From NCBI GenBank assembly GCA_903903985.1, contig CAIVAT010000187.1, positions 1 to 64,000 on the forward strand: a DNA stretch of 64,000 nucleotides, written 5' to 3'. How positions within the stretch are numbered: position 1 is the stretch's first letter; the number at the start of each line of letters is the position of its first letter. This document shows positions 14,615 to 22,365 of this stretch, piece by piece. Source of the DNA: an uncultured Bacteroidales bacterium. Lineage in GTDB: Bacteria > Bacteroidota > Bacteroidia > Bacteroidales > FEN-979. Position numbers and translations under genes: made by a program. The notes beneath the pieces were generated by a model that made no database searches, was not told where the DNA came from, and worked only from the letters and a program-made list of their open reading frames with translations.

Positions 14615-15583
14615 TTAGTTTGATGCACTTCCGGCATCGGGAACAAAAGCCCAAACTACTTCTGCAAGTGCGAAGCCTACGTTTTCATGCCAGTCGGCAT
14701 ACAGGAATACCTGGCGCTTGGAGGTTTCAACGAAAGGTTTGCTGGCGCCATCGTTAAGTTTTAAAAGGCGAATGAAGTTTGCCTTGGGTGTGGCAAAAAG
14801 GATATCGCTGCCGATCATTGAAGGCAAAGCCTGCAATGTGAGGGGTGTGCCATCGATTACAACGCTTCCGAACTTCCCGTAATCCTGGTTGGCTCCATAC
14901 AGGTCCCTCCTTTTGCGGGTGTAGAAAGTCAGATTCTCAGGGGAGCAAAAAACATTCATCGGAATGGATTTATAAGGTCCGGTGATCGTGTCAGCGAACT
15001 TCTCCACCTGGTCAATTACGTTGGATGCGGTGATGGCCACGTTTTTGTTGGCGAAATTCATTTTAGAGGATCCACCCAAAGCGTGTTGAGCTTTGAGAAT
15101 GGTAAGGAACCCGTCCATTGATTTGCCGGTAGCCTGGGCGGTGCCATCAACGATGGCAGCGTAGGAACCACTACCGATCAGGGAGAGTTCACGATCCTGG
15201 GCAACCTGCTCAAGGAGCATTTTGTAAAGGATGTATTTTACCAAAGGCCATTCTTCCCGGGACTTTGACTCATCGGCCAGGAAGCCAAGCCAGGAACCAT
15301 AAATTTCATCAGGATAAATTTCAACATCGAATTTATGACGTTTGTGTGTGATGATCAGCGGGGCGAAAGCAGGAGTACCTTTAGGCGTCCATCCTTTCTG
15401 AAATCCCTGAACGATAGCTGCGATGGTAGCCTGAGCTGCTCGGAAGTCGTCATTTTGCTTCACGGTAGTCATGAACTTCATCGATTCCGTTGGTTGGGTG
15501 AGAACCTTCAGAATGTCTTTTTCGCTTGTGCCCAAAAAGGTACCGAAGTCCTGTTTTAATTGAGCAATGTCGAGTACTGCCAT
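14615..15583 (-). CDS. Phage major capsid protein (HK97-type)
   Basis: This 322-residue protein lies directly downstream of a prohead protease gene with a 28-bp gap. The sequence has features of HK97-fold coat proteins: a short helical N-arm, a long helix (FRAAQATIAAIVQGF), the LEQVAQDRELSLIGSG segment typical of the spine helix, and a C-terminal A-domain ending in VFLYADWHENVGFALAEVVW. No separate scaffold gene is present; the protease C-terminus probably supplies it. The call rests on gene order plus overall shape, because coat proteins diverge greatly. Confidence 0.75.
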   Translation of the reverse strand: MAVLDIAQLKQDFGTFLGTSEKDILKVLTQPTESMKFMTTVKQNDDFRAAQATIAAIVQGFQKGWTPKGTPAFAPLIITHKRHKFDVEIYPDEIYGSWLGFLADESKSREEWPLVKYILYKMLLEQVAQDRELSLIGSGSYAAIVDGTAQATGKSMDGFLTILKAQHALGGSSKMNFANKNVAITASNVIDQVEKFADTITGPYKSIPMNVFCSPENLTFYTRKRRDLYGANQDYGKFGSVVIDGTPLTLQALPSMIGSDILFATPKANFIRLLKLNDGASKPFVETSKRQVFLYADWHENVGFALAEVVWAFVPDAGSASN

Positions 15584-15611
15584 AATGAATAATAGTTAGA
15601 GGGTGAATAAA

Positions 15612-16868
15612 TTAAATATTTTCGTCTGCGATCCTGTTGTGCAGGAACTGGTCGGAGGCAATGGCATCGGCTGACTTGTCAGCGGCTTTGCCGCGACGGG
15701 TTTCTGCACCTGCATCTTCTGCCTTTAAAGCTTCATGCTGGCGAACGGTTTCAGCATGAACGCTCTGTAATGCAGTGTGGTCGGCGGTAAGCGCCTCAAA
15801 CTTTTTCGTTAATGTTGCCATGGCAGCATCGTGGGTGGCGATGATGGTGTTCTGGTCGGCGAGTTTATCGTTGACCTGGCCAACCATTTCTTCAGTGAGT
15901 TCCTTGCTTTCAATGTTCTCAGTGAAATTGAAAAACGATGCGATGGCAGTCCAGACTGCAAGCATTTTGATACTTTTCATATTGTGGTTTATTTGAAGGT
16001 TTGAATTGGTTGCAGTAATCGAATCGGCCTGCTGCAGGGCATACTCGTATGATCCGATTTCATCAACGAGGCCCAGGGCAATGGCATCACTGGCAAAATA
16101 TGTTTTTCCGGAAAGTGTGGAAGCAGCCAGTGAAGGCCTGTTTGCCGTAACGGATGCGTGGAATTTTGCATTGATGCGATCAAGCAGATCATGGCGAAGC
16201 TGATCGTAATTGCCTGCTCTGAGGTCCGCGAGGTGTTGGTTTTTTTCAGTGCTCAGCGTGGCATACACTTCATGTATCACAACACCGGCTTTTTCGAAAT
16301 AGGGCTTCATATCCATGTACTCAAGCATGGTCCCGATGGAACCCACGATATCAAGGTCGGAGCTGCAGATGATCTTGTCAGCCCCAGAAATAATCCAATA
16401 GGCTGCGCTGGCCGCCATTCCTTCCACGTAGGCCACAACCGGCTTGGAGCAATTCGTAACTGCATCCGAAAGGATGTCGGTATAGGAAGTTGTCCCCCCG
16501 GGAGAACTGACGACCAGGAGAATTGATTTTATGTTTGGGTTTGCATCTGCCGATTTGATATCCTTGGTGATGGAGACTGATCCCCTGGGGCCGCATTCAA
16601 CATCATCTTTCATGATGATGCCCCGTATTGGAATAATGGCAACAGAACCTTTAGAAAGGTTGGCAGCGTTCAAAGGCTGCGAAGCACTCTGCACTCCGCC
16701 ATCAAAACTCAGTACAAAAGGCCGGTTTGATTCCCGGGCTTTTGAAAAGTCTTCACCAATGATCCGATCTCCACGAAGCAGGGAAACAAGCATGGCGCCA
16801 TACGCATCAGGATTTTCAGCGTGAAGGAGCCAGTTTGAAGTGAGGATATCTAAAAGAAAAGGGTTCAT
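15612..16868 (-). CDS. S49 (SppA-type) prohead protease fused to scaffold region
   Basis: This is a 418-residue protein. Residues ~70-290 form the S49 domain: VVSSPGGTTSYTDIL, nucleophile Ser154 in GMAASAAYWI, and Lys209 in ATLSTEKNQHL, giving the Ser/Lys dyad with the ~55-residue spacing expected. Residues ~320-400 are a heptad-like coiled coil (LADQNTIIATHDAAMATLTKKFEAL...LQSVHAETVRQHEAL) that probably acts as internal scaffold and is removed on maturation. Phage S49 proteases cleave scaffold and coat protein during head assembly. In standard phages the portal gene lies just upstream; here a 168-residue hypothetical gene takes that place. Confidence 0.88.
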   Translation of the reverse strand: MNPFLLDILTSNWLLHAENPDAYGAMLVSLLRGDRIIGEDFSKARESNRPFVLSFDGGVQSASQPLNAANLSKGSVAIIPIRGIIMKDDVECGPRGSVSITKDIKSADANPNIKSILLVVSSPGGTTSYTDILSDAVTNCSKPVVAYVEGMAASAAYWIISGADKIICSSDLDIVGSIGTMLEYMDMKPYFEKAGVVIHEVYATLSTEKNQHLADLRAGNYDQLRHDLLDRINAKFHASVTANRPSLAASTLSGKTYFASDAIALGLVDEIGSYEYALQQADSITATNSNLQINHNMKSIKMLAVWTAIASFFNFTENIESKELTEEMVGQVNDKLADQNTIIATHDAAMATLTKKFEALTADHTALQSVHAETVRQHEALKAEDAGAETRRGKAADKSADAIASDQFLHNRIADENI

Positions 16869-16949
16869 TGCACCTGCTTAAATGTTTACATCATTAAGAG
16901 GATACAATATTATTACGTGAATCGTTGCTGATAAAGGACTGCGAAACGC

Positions 16950-17456
16950 TTATTCAATGGGATCAGGTGGGGTAATGGGGTTGGTTATGGTAACAGGGGC
17001 ATAAGATGACGGCTGAGAAAATTCACCGTTAAAAACGACCTCCCAACCGTGATAGCCTTCAATTGTAGCCGGTTTTAATAATTTTCCGTTTTTCTTCATC
17101 GGGCAGTCAAGGGTTCCGAAATATCTGGAAACTCCATTTTTATCAATGACATTCAAAATCAGATGTCTTTGATTGAGTTGGTATAAAATAATCTCAACAT
17201 CCCTGCGGTCCTTAGGGATCAGCATTTTAATTGCGTATGAATATTTAATACCAGAGGGCAAATCATCTTCTTTTCCCTCAAGCTGGATTGATTCAGGCGA
17301 ACCATACAGATAATTCCATCCCTTCCCGGTGTGGAACATAATCGTTCCAACCAGTGTATTTGGATTTATCACGAAAGAAGAAATATCTTCCTTGAAAGCA
17401 TATTGAATGGGATTGATCCCGCCAATATTTCCATTGGTGTGTCTTAAGACTGTCAT
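16950..17456 (-). CDS. Hypothetical phage protein, possible paralogue of the 13878-14576 product
   Basis: This 168-residue soluble, beta-rich protein has no recognised family. The C-terminal region (GYHGWEVVFNGEFSQPSSYAP) resembles the end of the 232-residue membrane-anchored protein downstream, and both run through a strand-rich region with a conserved F..C.DG or G..DCP segment before it. It occupies the slot upstream of the protease where a portal would be expected but is far too short to be one. The C-terminus is Pro-rich (NPITPPDPIE). Only 8 bp separate it from the next gene upstream, so they are co-transcribed. Confidence 0.55.
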   Translation of the reverse strand: MTVLRHTNGNIGGINPIQYAFKEDISSFVINPNTLVGTIMFHTGKGWNYLYGSPESIQLEGKEDDLPSGIKYSYAIKMLIPKDRRDVEIILYQLNQRHLILNVIDKNGVSRYFGTLDCPMKKNGKLLKPATIEGYHGWEVVFNGEFSQPSSYAPVTITNPITPPDPIE

Positions 17457-17464
17457 TTCGTTAT

Positions 17465-18028
17465 TTAGATTAGGTAAAATAGATGCCCGACCATGATTGA
17501 TTTGTTGCTGAGAGTTTCAAGGTTTTTGCTTTTTTTCCGACTGCGCCAGTATGCTTTATAGATCATATCATAAGTCACATCTTCAAATTTGATATTCATA
17601 TCCAGACAGAATTGCAGGGCAACGCTTTTGATTGCACCTTTTGCTGTGCCAAATTCCCTGGTATAGCGGGTTTTATCATCCGCGTAAACGCGAAAGTGTA
17701 CCCGGAAATGATGTTCAATAATATTCTGAATGAAAATTTGGTTCTTCTCCGAAATGTAAACGGTATTGTTCCGGACATTGAGGTTTCTGAAGTTCACCAG
17801 CATGAAGGTAAAAAGGTTCCTGTCTGTGCCAGGGAGTAAAGGCGAAACATCTTTCGGAAGAATTTCAAGGAAAGGTATCACCAATCTGCCCAGGTAGGAT
17901 GAAGTTGTCGCAAGATAGTACGGATCTTCGTTCTCTTCATATTCCAAACGCATGATGTACCGGATATAATCCTGCAGGGATGGTTTCAACCTGATTGTTA
18001 TTGTTGCTCGCTGATCTTTTTTAGGCAT
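17465..18028 (-). CDS. Hypothetical DNA-binding-like protein of the phage element
   Basis: The protein has 187 residues from MPKKDQRATIT. The longer ORF start was rejected because its first 29 codons run into a conserved inverted repeat. The N-terminus QRATITIRLKPSLQDYIRYIMR resembles a ribbon-helix-helix strand plus helix. The C-terminal part has TAKGAIKSVALQFCLDMNIKFEDVTYDMIYKAYWR and a basic stretch (RSRKKSKN). No family is recognised. It sits between the replication block and the head block and may be a late-gene regulator, which is inference from position and the basic, RHH-like start. Confidence 0.55.
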   Translation of the reverse strand: MPKKDQRATITIRLKPSLQDYIRYIMRLEYEENEDPYYLATTSSYLGRLVIPFLEILPKDVSPLLPGTDRNLFTFMLVNFRNLNVRNNTVYISEKNQIFIQNIIEHHFRVHFRVYADDKTRYTREFGTAKGAIKSVALQFCLDMNIKFEDVTYDMIYKAYWRSRKKSKNLETLSNKSIMVGHLFYLI

Positions 18029-18080
18029 AAAGCGAAAGTAATTAAGTGGTAATGGATTGCAAAGGTCAATTCGTGTTAAG

Positions 18081-18153
18081 GTAAAAAAGGCACTGGTAAC
18101 GAAACCGAAGCACAACGGAGCTTTGAAAGATGCCTCCGGTCCCGGCCAGTGCC
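18081..18153 (-). terminator. Large nested hairpin with T-run (terminator or attenuator)
   Basis: On the minus strand AGGCACTGG (18145-18153) pairs perfectly with CCAGTGCCT (18087-18095) and is followed by TTTTTT. Inside the ~49-nt loop, CGGAG and CTCCG (18115-18119, 18133-18137) form a second stem. It lies between the 87-residue gene and the 187-residue gene, so it can end the early transcript or act as a regulated attenuator before the head genes. Confidence 0.6.
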
Positions 18154-18160
18154 TAAGCGT

Positions 18161-18424
18161 TTATTTAAAAAATAGCGGTGTATTGCAGACGAACACCCGC
18201 TTATCTTCAAGATGCGGCCCAAGGATCTTCCTTGTGAGGTTCATCGAGACATAGCAGACCTGATAAAAGGATGCATTATCAATCCATTGAATGAGGAACA
18301 TCAGGCCAATCCTGCGTTTCCCACCGACAATAAAATCATCGATGGTTGCGAGGCGGAAGTTTTCCGGAAGCTCACTAAAGTAAGCGAAGCCGCTTGGATT
18401 TTTCTTAAAAGGTGGCAAGTTCAT
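18161..18424 (-). CDS. Small hypothetical protein of the phage element
   Basis: This is an 87-residue protein (MNLPPFKKNPSGFAYFSELPENF...). It looks like real coding sequence: balanced composition, a compact beta-rich pattern (FLIQWIDNASFYQVCYVSMNL) and a basic stretch (GGKRRIGLM). No domain is recognised. It lies between the iteron array and a large hairpin-terminator, in operon orientation, so it may be translated from the early transcript. It could be a replication or copy-control accessory because of its place next to the candidate origin. Confidence 0.5.
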   Translation of the reverse strand: MNLPPFKKNPSGFAYFSELPENFRLATIDDFIVGGKRRIGLMFLIQWIDNASFYQVCYVSMNLTRKILGPHLEDKRVFVCNTPLFFK

Positions 18425-18486
18425 TTTGAGTGGGGTTTGGCTGAATTTTCAAAAAAAAAAAAACATTGGCTTTCGCCAGAGGCTAA

Positions 18487-18612
18487 TTACCGTTCCAACA
18501 GTCCAACAGTCCAACAGCGTCCAACACGTTCCAACAGGTTCCAACACTCTTTTTATCTTTAATATATTATAAATCAATAAAATATAAAACTGTTGGACTG
18601 TTGGAACGGTAA
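18487..18612. other. Candidate replication origin: iterons flanking an AT-rich stretch
   Basis: Six direct copies of TCCAACA (CCAACA cores at 18495, 18503, 18511, 18521, 18531, 18541; spacings 8, 8, 10, 10, 10) lie on one side of a ~42-bp almost pure A/T stretch (18547-18588). Two inverted copies lie on the other side. The outer 24 bp (TTACCGTTCCAACAGTCCAA..., 18487-18510) are perfectly inverted at 18589-18612. Two iteron sets around an AT-rich core beside a helicase gene is the plan known for SaPI-type satellite origins. The helicase gene ends 42 bp away. Confidence 0.7.
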
Positions 18613-18653
18613 AACCGGTTTTCATTCAAAAAAATCGTTAATTTTTTTTTTAT

Positions 18654-20846
18654 TCAGAATGGTGGTTCAGGGTTGAGATCAATCTCAGCCTGCAGGTCTA
18701 CGGGCTGTTTTTCCGATTTATCTTCCTTTTCAGCAGCGCTTTTCGCATTTGAAAAGGAATCACGAATAGTCCTTTCAAGGTTCACATCCAATTCGCCCGG
18801 GCCATATTTGAATACATAAGCAGAAGTGTTGCTTGTATCGAAGCGAACCCCGGGAGCATTGCCAAGGTAAGACTTGTGATTTTTGAGGTAATGGAGAATT
18901 GAAACCATGTCGATCCCGTTTTTACCAGTCTGCTGGCGCCATTTTTCCATATAAAGCGGATGGACCCTTGAAAACCGGATAAAAAGAAGGGTTAGAGGTT
19001 CATCAAACGGACCGGTTTTTTCATTACCATCCTTATCTGTGTATGACAGGGAGGGAGTGAAATTGATTTTGAAATCCACCCCTGACTGGATCTTACCTTC
19101 ATCGAGCAAATACTCAACGGTCTTCCAGAAACTTGAAATAGACTCTGAGCTGCTGATCTGCTTTGACATGGAAGCGATATCATGTTTAACCTGCGCGTAA
19201 AGAGTTTCATACGTGAAACTAAGCTCAAGGGGGTTTGCGCTTTCAAGGATTATCTTCACTGGAGCAAGCAAACAGCAATAATTGCGAACAAGTCTTTCAT
19301 CGTAAGGAAGTTTTTCCTTAATAAGGTCTGCCTTTAATTCTTCCTGGATAGCGGAAAAGGTCATTGCGAAACGCTCCTCCATTTGTTTGCGGAAATCAAC
19401 GATATTGCAGACAAGGGAACTGATCCCCTGAACCTCTAATCTTTTAAGTTCTTCATACCTGTCCATTTCATGTTTTGAATATTTCTTTTTGATAAAGGAA
19501 AGAAGGCATGACCTGGTTAAAAGGGCGTTGTCATCAAGCGTGGGAAGGTACTGACCGGATATGCAGAATGCGCCATTGATTTTATTGATCATGGTTCTGC
19601 TGTCGTTTGAAAGTTTTCCTTTCTCATGCCCTACCCCATCATAGGCAGCTTTCAATAACTGAAATCGCCGGGGATCAATGTCATTGGTATATTCATCACC
19701 CCAAACAATAGAATTCTTTGCCCGGGAAGCCTTTCTTGAAAGGCCGACATGGGTTCCGGAATTGAGGTTGAAAGCAGGCATATTGTGGTAAAAAAGGTTT
19801 GATAGTGACCATGCCAATTGACTTTTTCCGGACTGCTTTTCACCGAACAGGAACAGGTGAGGAAAAATCTTGTATTTCTCATAGATAAGATCGCGAAAAA
19901 CGGTAGCGATGGCAAAAGAGACAGCGATAACGGCATTGCTACCATAAACATCGGTCATGAGAAGCGACCACTCAGCAAAGGTGCATTGAGCTTCATTATA
20001 GACGAAATAGCGGTCATTTTCATACTCATCATCGTCCTCCCGGACACCGCTGTACACCACTGAGAATGCCGGAGAGAAGTACTTTTTACCATTATGGGTT
20101 GTTATCCCGAATTCATCTACAGGCTGCCAGGAACCGTTATAGATGCCATTGGCGAAAGCGTAAAATCCTTCACGCTGCCACCCTAAAGTTTTGAGTTCGT
20201 TACACACAGGAAAATCGTTTGAAATGAATTTTAAAATTTTGAGGTAGTGTGCCTTGCCACCGGACCAGATAAAGTTTCCTTCACCATAAACATAAGCCTG
20301 GAACTGCTCAACTGAAATAAAGTTCTTGGATGGTATGTCAATGATCTTTGACTCACCATGCTCATTCGTGATACGCACCAGGCGTTTGTTGTCGATTTTG
20401 GAATAGATGTGGAATAAGGGAACGATGATGAAATTTGATCCGCAAACCGGACCTCCCTCTTTGGTATGGAACCAATAGCAGTTCTTCCGGACAAACCAGC
20501 CCTGTTTATGTTCAGGGTCATTTTCATCATCGATGAAGTCCCGGGGCTGTTCATTTGTGGCCTTTTCAAAGGTTATTCTCCTGGACTCAGTGACAATCTT
20601 TTTGATTGTGTCATTAAAGGTTTTTTTTGAAACCTTGTACTTTTTTGATAGGTAGCTGATGATCAGGTCAGCTTGGGGGCCATTGTTCAGGGCAACAAGA
20701 TCCTGGCATATTTCATTGACAGCGTCGCCTTTCCGGATAATGTTATCTGCAGCCGTTTCAAGACGGATTTCTGCAGAAGAAATGACAGATTCTTTTGCAC
20801 CGGCATCAGTTTGGATCAGGTCAATCCCTTCAGGAAGTTCATTCAT
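18654..20846 (-). CDS. Replicative helicase/primase-type ATPase (DUF927-like)
   Basis: This is a 730-residue protein. Residues ~1-110 form a charged helical N-terminus. Residues ~115-310 contain a mixed domain with VPLFHIYSKIDNK and a GWQ element. The ATPase core follows: Walker A FGEKQSGKSQ around residue 333, Walker B VWGDEY around 382, and INGAFCISGQYLP as a sensor segment. The C-terminus is acidic and Pro-rich. The order resembles DUF927/D5-like helicases that replicate phages and satellites, but no intact primase active-site motif was found, so 'primase' is uncertain. The iteron array 42 bp downstream is its likely target. It overlaps the upstream gene by 8 bp. Confidence 0.75.
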   Translation of the reverse strand: MNELPEGIDLIQTDAGAKESVISSAEIRLETAADNIIRKGDAVNEICQDLVALNNGPQADLIISYLSKKYKVSKKTFNDTIKKIVTESRRITFEKATNEQPRDFIDDENDPEHKQGWFVRKNCYWFHTKEGGPVCGSNFIIVPLFHIYSKIDNKRLVRITNEHGESKIIDIPSKNFISVEQFQAYVYGEGNFIWSGGKAHYLKILKFISNDFPVCNELKTLGWQREGFYAFANGIYNGSWQPVDEFGITTHNGKKYFSPAFSVVYSGVREDDDEYENDRYFVYNEAQCTFAEWSLLMTDVYGSNAVIAVSFAIATVFRDLIYEKYKIFPHLFLFGEKQSGKSQLAWSLSNLFYHNMPAFNLNSGTHVGLSRKASRAKNSIVWGDEYTNDIDPRRFQLLKAAYDGVGHEKGKLSNDSRTMINKINGAFCISGQYLPTLDDNALLTRSCLLSFIKKKYSKHEMDRYEELKRLEVQGISSLVCNIVDFRKQMEERFAMTFSAIQEELKADLIKEKLPYDERLVRNYCCLLAPVKIILESANPLELSFTYETLYAQVKHDIASMSKQISSSESISSFWKTVEYLLDEGKIQSGVDFKINFTPSLSYTDKDGNEKTGPFDEPLTLLFIRFSRVHPLYMEKWRQQTGKNGIDMVSILHYLKNHKSYLGNAPGVRFDTSNTSAYVFKYGPGELDVNLERTIRDSFSNAKSAAEKEDKSEKQPVDLQAEIDLNPEPPF

Positions 20847-21225
20847 TTTTCAAAGCCCTCTCAATATTTTCAAGGTCCATAGCAATGACAACATCAACAT
20901 GCTTAGCGAATTCCTCAAGCTGGCCTGTGAGTCTTAATCTTCTGATGACATTAAATTGGGTAACCAGATCTTCAAGATGCATGTTCCTGGCACGAAAATA
21001 TCTGTTTTCCATTTCAAGCTGTTCGTTCCTGCGAAGGATCCATTCAAGGCTTTTCATGTAATCCCATGCATACTTCATGACATCAGAAGTCCTTTTCCAA
21101 AAAAGCCAGGATTCAGTTTTACCGGATTTCAATTCGGATCTTCCCAGAAGAGCGTTCACCTCATGAATCCGATCCATGAGCATACTGGGGGCTCCCCCAT
21201 AAATGGTTTGTGCATCAATTTCCAT
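20839..21225 (-). CDS. Hypothetical early protein, coiled-coil-like
   Basis: This 128-residue protein is mainly helical: YAWDYMKSLEWILRRNEQLEMENRYFRARNMHLEDLV has heptad spacing and should form a coiled coil. No enzyme motif is seen. The start overlaps nothing upstream (8 bp gap to the 83-residue gene) and its end overlaps the helicase start by 8 bp, so it is coupled to the helicase. It may be a helicase loader or accessory factor, judged by position only. Confidence 0.6.
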   Translation of the reverse strand: MEIDAQTIYGGAPSMLMDRIHEVNALLGRSELKSGKTESWLFWKRTSDVMKYAWDYMKSLEWILRRNEQLEMENRYFRARNMHLEDLVTQFNVIRRLRLTGQLEEFAKHVDVVIAMDLENIERALKNE

Positions 21226-21233
21226 GGCTCTTC

Positions 21234-21485
21234 TTAGATCGCGTCATTTAGTGTTCCGATTCTTTGACTCAGCTGGTTCATCTGATTTGTGTTTTCTTCA
21301 CCCAGCATTATTGCTTCTTCAATAATGATTTGACTATAGCGTTTATTATCCGGGTCAAGGCAGCGGGAAATGTACTGCGTAGAAACAATCGTTCCTTTGG
21401 CCAGTAGCCGCAACCTTATTGTTTTAGGGCTGCCACGAAACAGTTTTTTTCTGAGTTCTATTAAGGAATCTCTGCTGATTTTCAT
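21234..21485 (-). CDS. Small DNA-binding-like regulator of the phage element
   Basis: The protein has 83 residues from MKISRDSLIEL; the ORF's first 14 codons are not needed. LIELRKKLFRG...IRLRLLAKGTIVSTQYISRCLDPDNKRYSQIIIEEAI reads like the short regulators common at the start of Bacteroidota prophage and ICE early operons, where a helix-turn-helix (GTIVSTQYISRCL) is followed by an N..Y....E segment. It is basic and soluble. It lies second in the early operon, after the excisionase-like gene. Repressor or Cro-like activity is inferred. Confidence 0.6.
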   Translation of the reverse strand: MKISRDSLIELRKKLFRGSPKTIRLRLLAKGTIVSTQYISRCLDPDNKRYSQIIIEEAIMLGEENTNQMNQLSQRIGTLNDAI

Positions 21486-21554
21486 AAATAATTGAAATTT
21501 GGCTTTATTGGAAATTAAGGATGTCACACACCGGGAGAAGGCTGAATGATTTTC

Positions 21555-21734
21555 TCAGCATTTTTTCAAGTCCTCCATTACCTCGCTTTCAAGGTAAAAA
21601 ACTCTGCTTCCGAGTTTATGAGCACGGAACACTCCAGCTTGGCTCAATTTATATAGAGCAGGTCTGCTTATCCCGATCGTTTTACAGATATAATCCGATG
21701 AAACCGGTTTTTCGATGATTGATTTTTCGTTCAT
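21555..21734 (-). CDS. Excisionase/MerR-type HTH protein (59 residues, below ORF-track limit)
   Basis: The minus-strand frame from ATG at 21734 to TGA at 21555 encodes 59 residues starting MNEKSIIEK. YICKTIGISRPALYKLSQAG is a clear helix-turn-helix, followed by the wing VFRAHKLGSRVFYLES and the end EVMEDLKKC. This is the classic DNA-binding domain of phage and ICE excisionases in Bacteroidota, which bend att DNA and guide integrase toward excision. Gene order (first early gene, next to the repeat-rich right end) supports this. No integrase gene is present in the window. Confidence 0.85.
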   Translation of the reverse strand: MNEKSIIEKPVSSDYICKTIGISRPALYKLSQAGVFRAHKLGSRVFYLESEVMEDLKKC

Positions 21735-21794
21735 GGCGTTTGATGAATTTTACAAGCGGCAAATGTAATTAACCAGAATGCACCAAAATCATTA

Positions 21795-21892
21795 AGTTAT
21801 TAACAACTATTTGATTTGTAACGTATTAAGAACCCAAAAGAAAACAAAAAGGAACCAAATAAGAACCTCAAAGGAACCCGTTGTTAACAATT
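21795..21892. promoter_or_regulatory. Helically phased GAACC repeats upstream of the early operon
   Basis: GAACC occurs at 21830, 21852, 21863 and 21874, so the spacings are 22, 11 and 11 bp, all whole multiples of 11. The block is bracketed by GTTATTAACAAC (21796-21807) and GTTGTTAAC (21880-21888), which share a palindromic GTTAAC-like core. It lies ~60-160 bp upstream of the excisionase-like gene on the minus strand, suiting a multi-site operator or a second iteron set. Confidence 0.5.
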
Positions 21893-22242
21893 CAAAGCAA
21901 AACCGATTAGAATTTAGCCAATTAGAAAAGCTGATTCTCTTGATAAGATTTGATAAATAAAATTAGCCCCGGCAAAAACGAATTATGAACAATTTCAGGC
22001 TTAAAAATTGTCAATAAGCAGGGCACAAACCTGAAATACAGGTAAAAGAAAGGTGTATAATTTAATCAATCAGGAAAATGAGGATGGGGAGACGATTATT
22101 TTCTGGCTTTCGTTTAAAAAACGATGAAATATTTGCTTATATTTACAATGATTTACAGCAGTTTAAAAGACGGGGTCTTGGGTCCGAATCCCTTTTGAGA
22201 CTAAATATTTCTGCCTAACGAGTTGCCTAATATTTGGGATCA

Positions 22243-22310
22243 CCTTCTGAAACATCAATAAACTCAGCCTGTTCAAAATGCTGGAAGAACCCCAGGCTGA
22301 TCACAGAAGG
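22243..22310 (+). ncRNA. Candidate small structured RNA
   Basis: Nested pairing is perfect at two levels: CCTTCTG (22243-22249) with CAGAAGG (22304-22310), and CAGCCTG (22265-22271) with CAGGCTG (22293-22299). A strong plus-strand terminator follows 26 bp later (22337-22365), with no ORF in between or before it. That is the layout of a short independent RNA. It lies within the candidate attachment region of the phage-like element. No known RNA family was recognised. Confidence 0.45.
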
Positions 22311-22336
22311 CCAATTGATTACCATGCCAAACAACG

Positions 22337-22365
22337 AAAACCAGCGGAAACGCTGGTTTTTTTTT
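22337..22365 (+). terminator. Strong rho-independent terminator with no upstream gene
   Basis: AAAACCAGCG-GAAA-CGCTGGTTTT is followed by a T-run to 22365 on the plus strand. No coding sequence precedes it on that strand, which is why a non-coding transcript is proposed. Confidence 0.85.

Noticed and set aside
18487-18612. CRISPR array or phase-variable repeat
   Set aside because: Units are 8-10 bp without spacers and with inverted copies around an AT-rich core; this fits an iteron origin, not a CRISPR array.
22171-22201. tRNA gene
   Set aside because: Only a T-arm-like GGGTCCGAATCCC is visible; the second stem base pairs poorly, and no anticodon or acceptor stem can be drawn.
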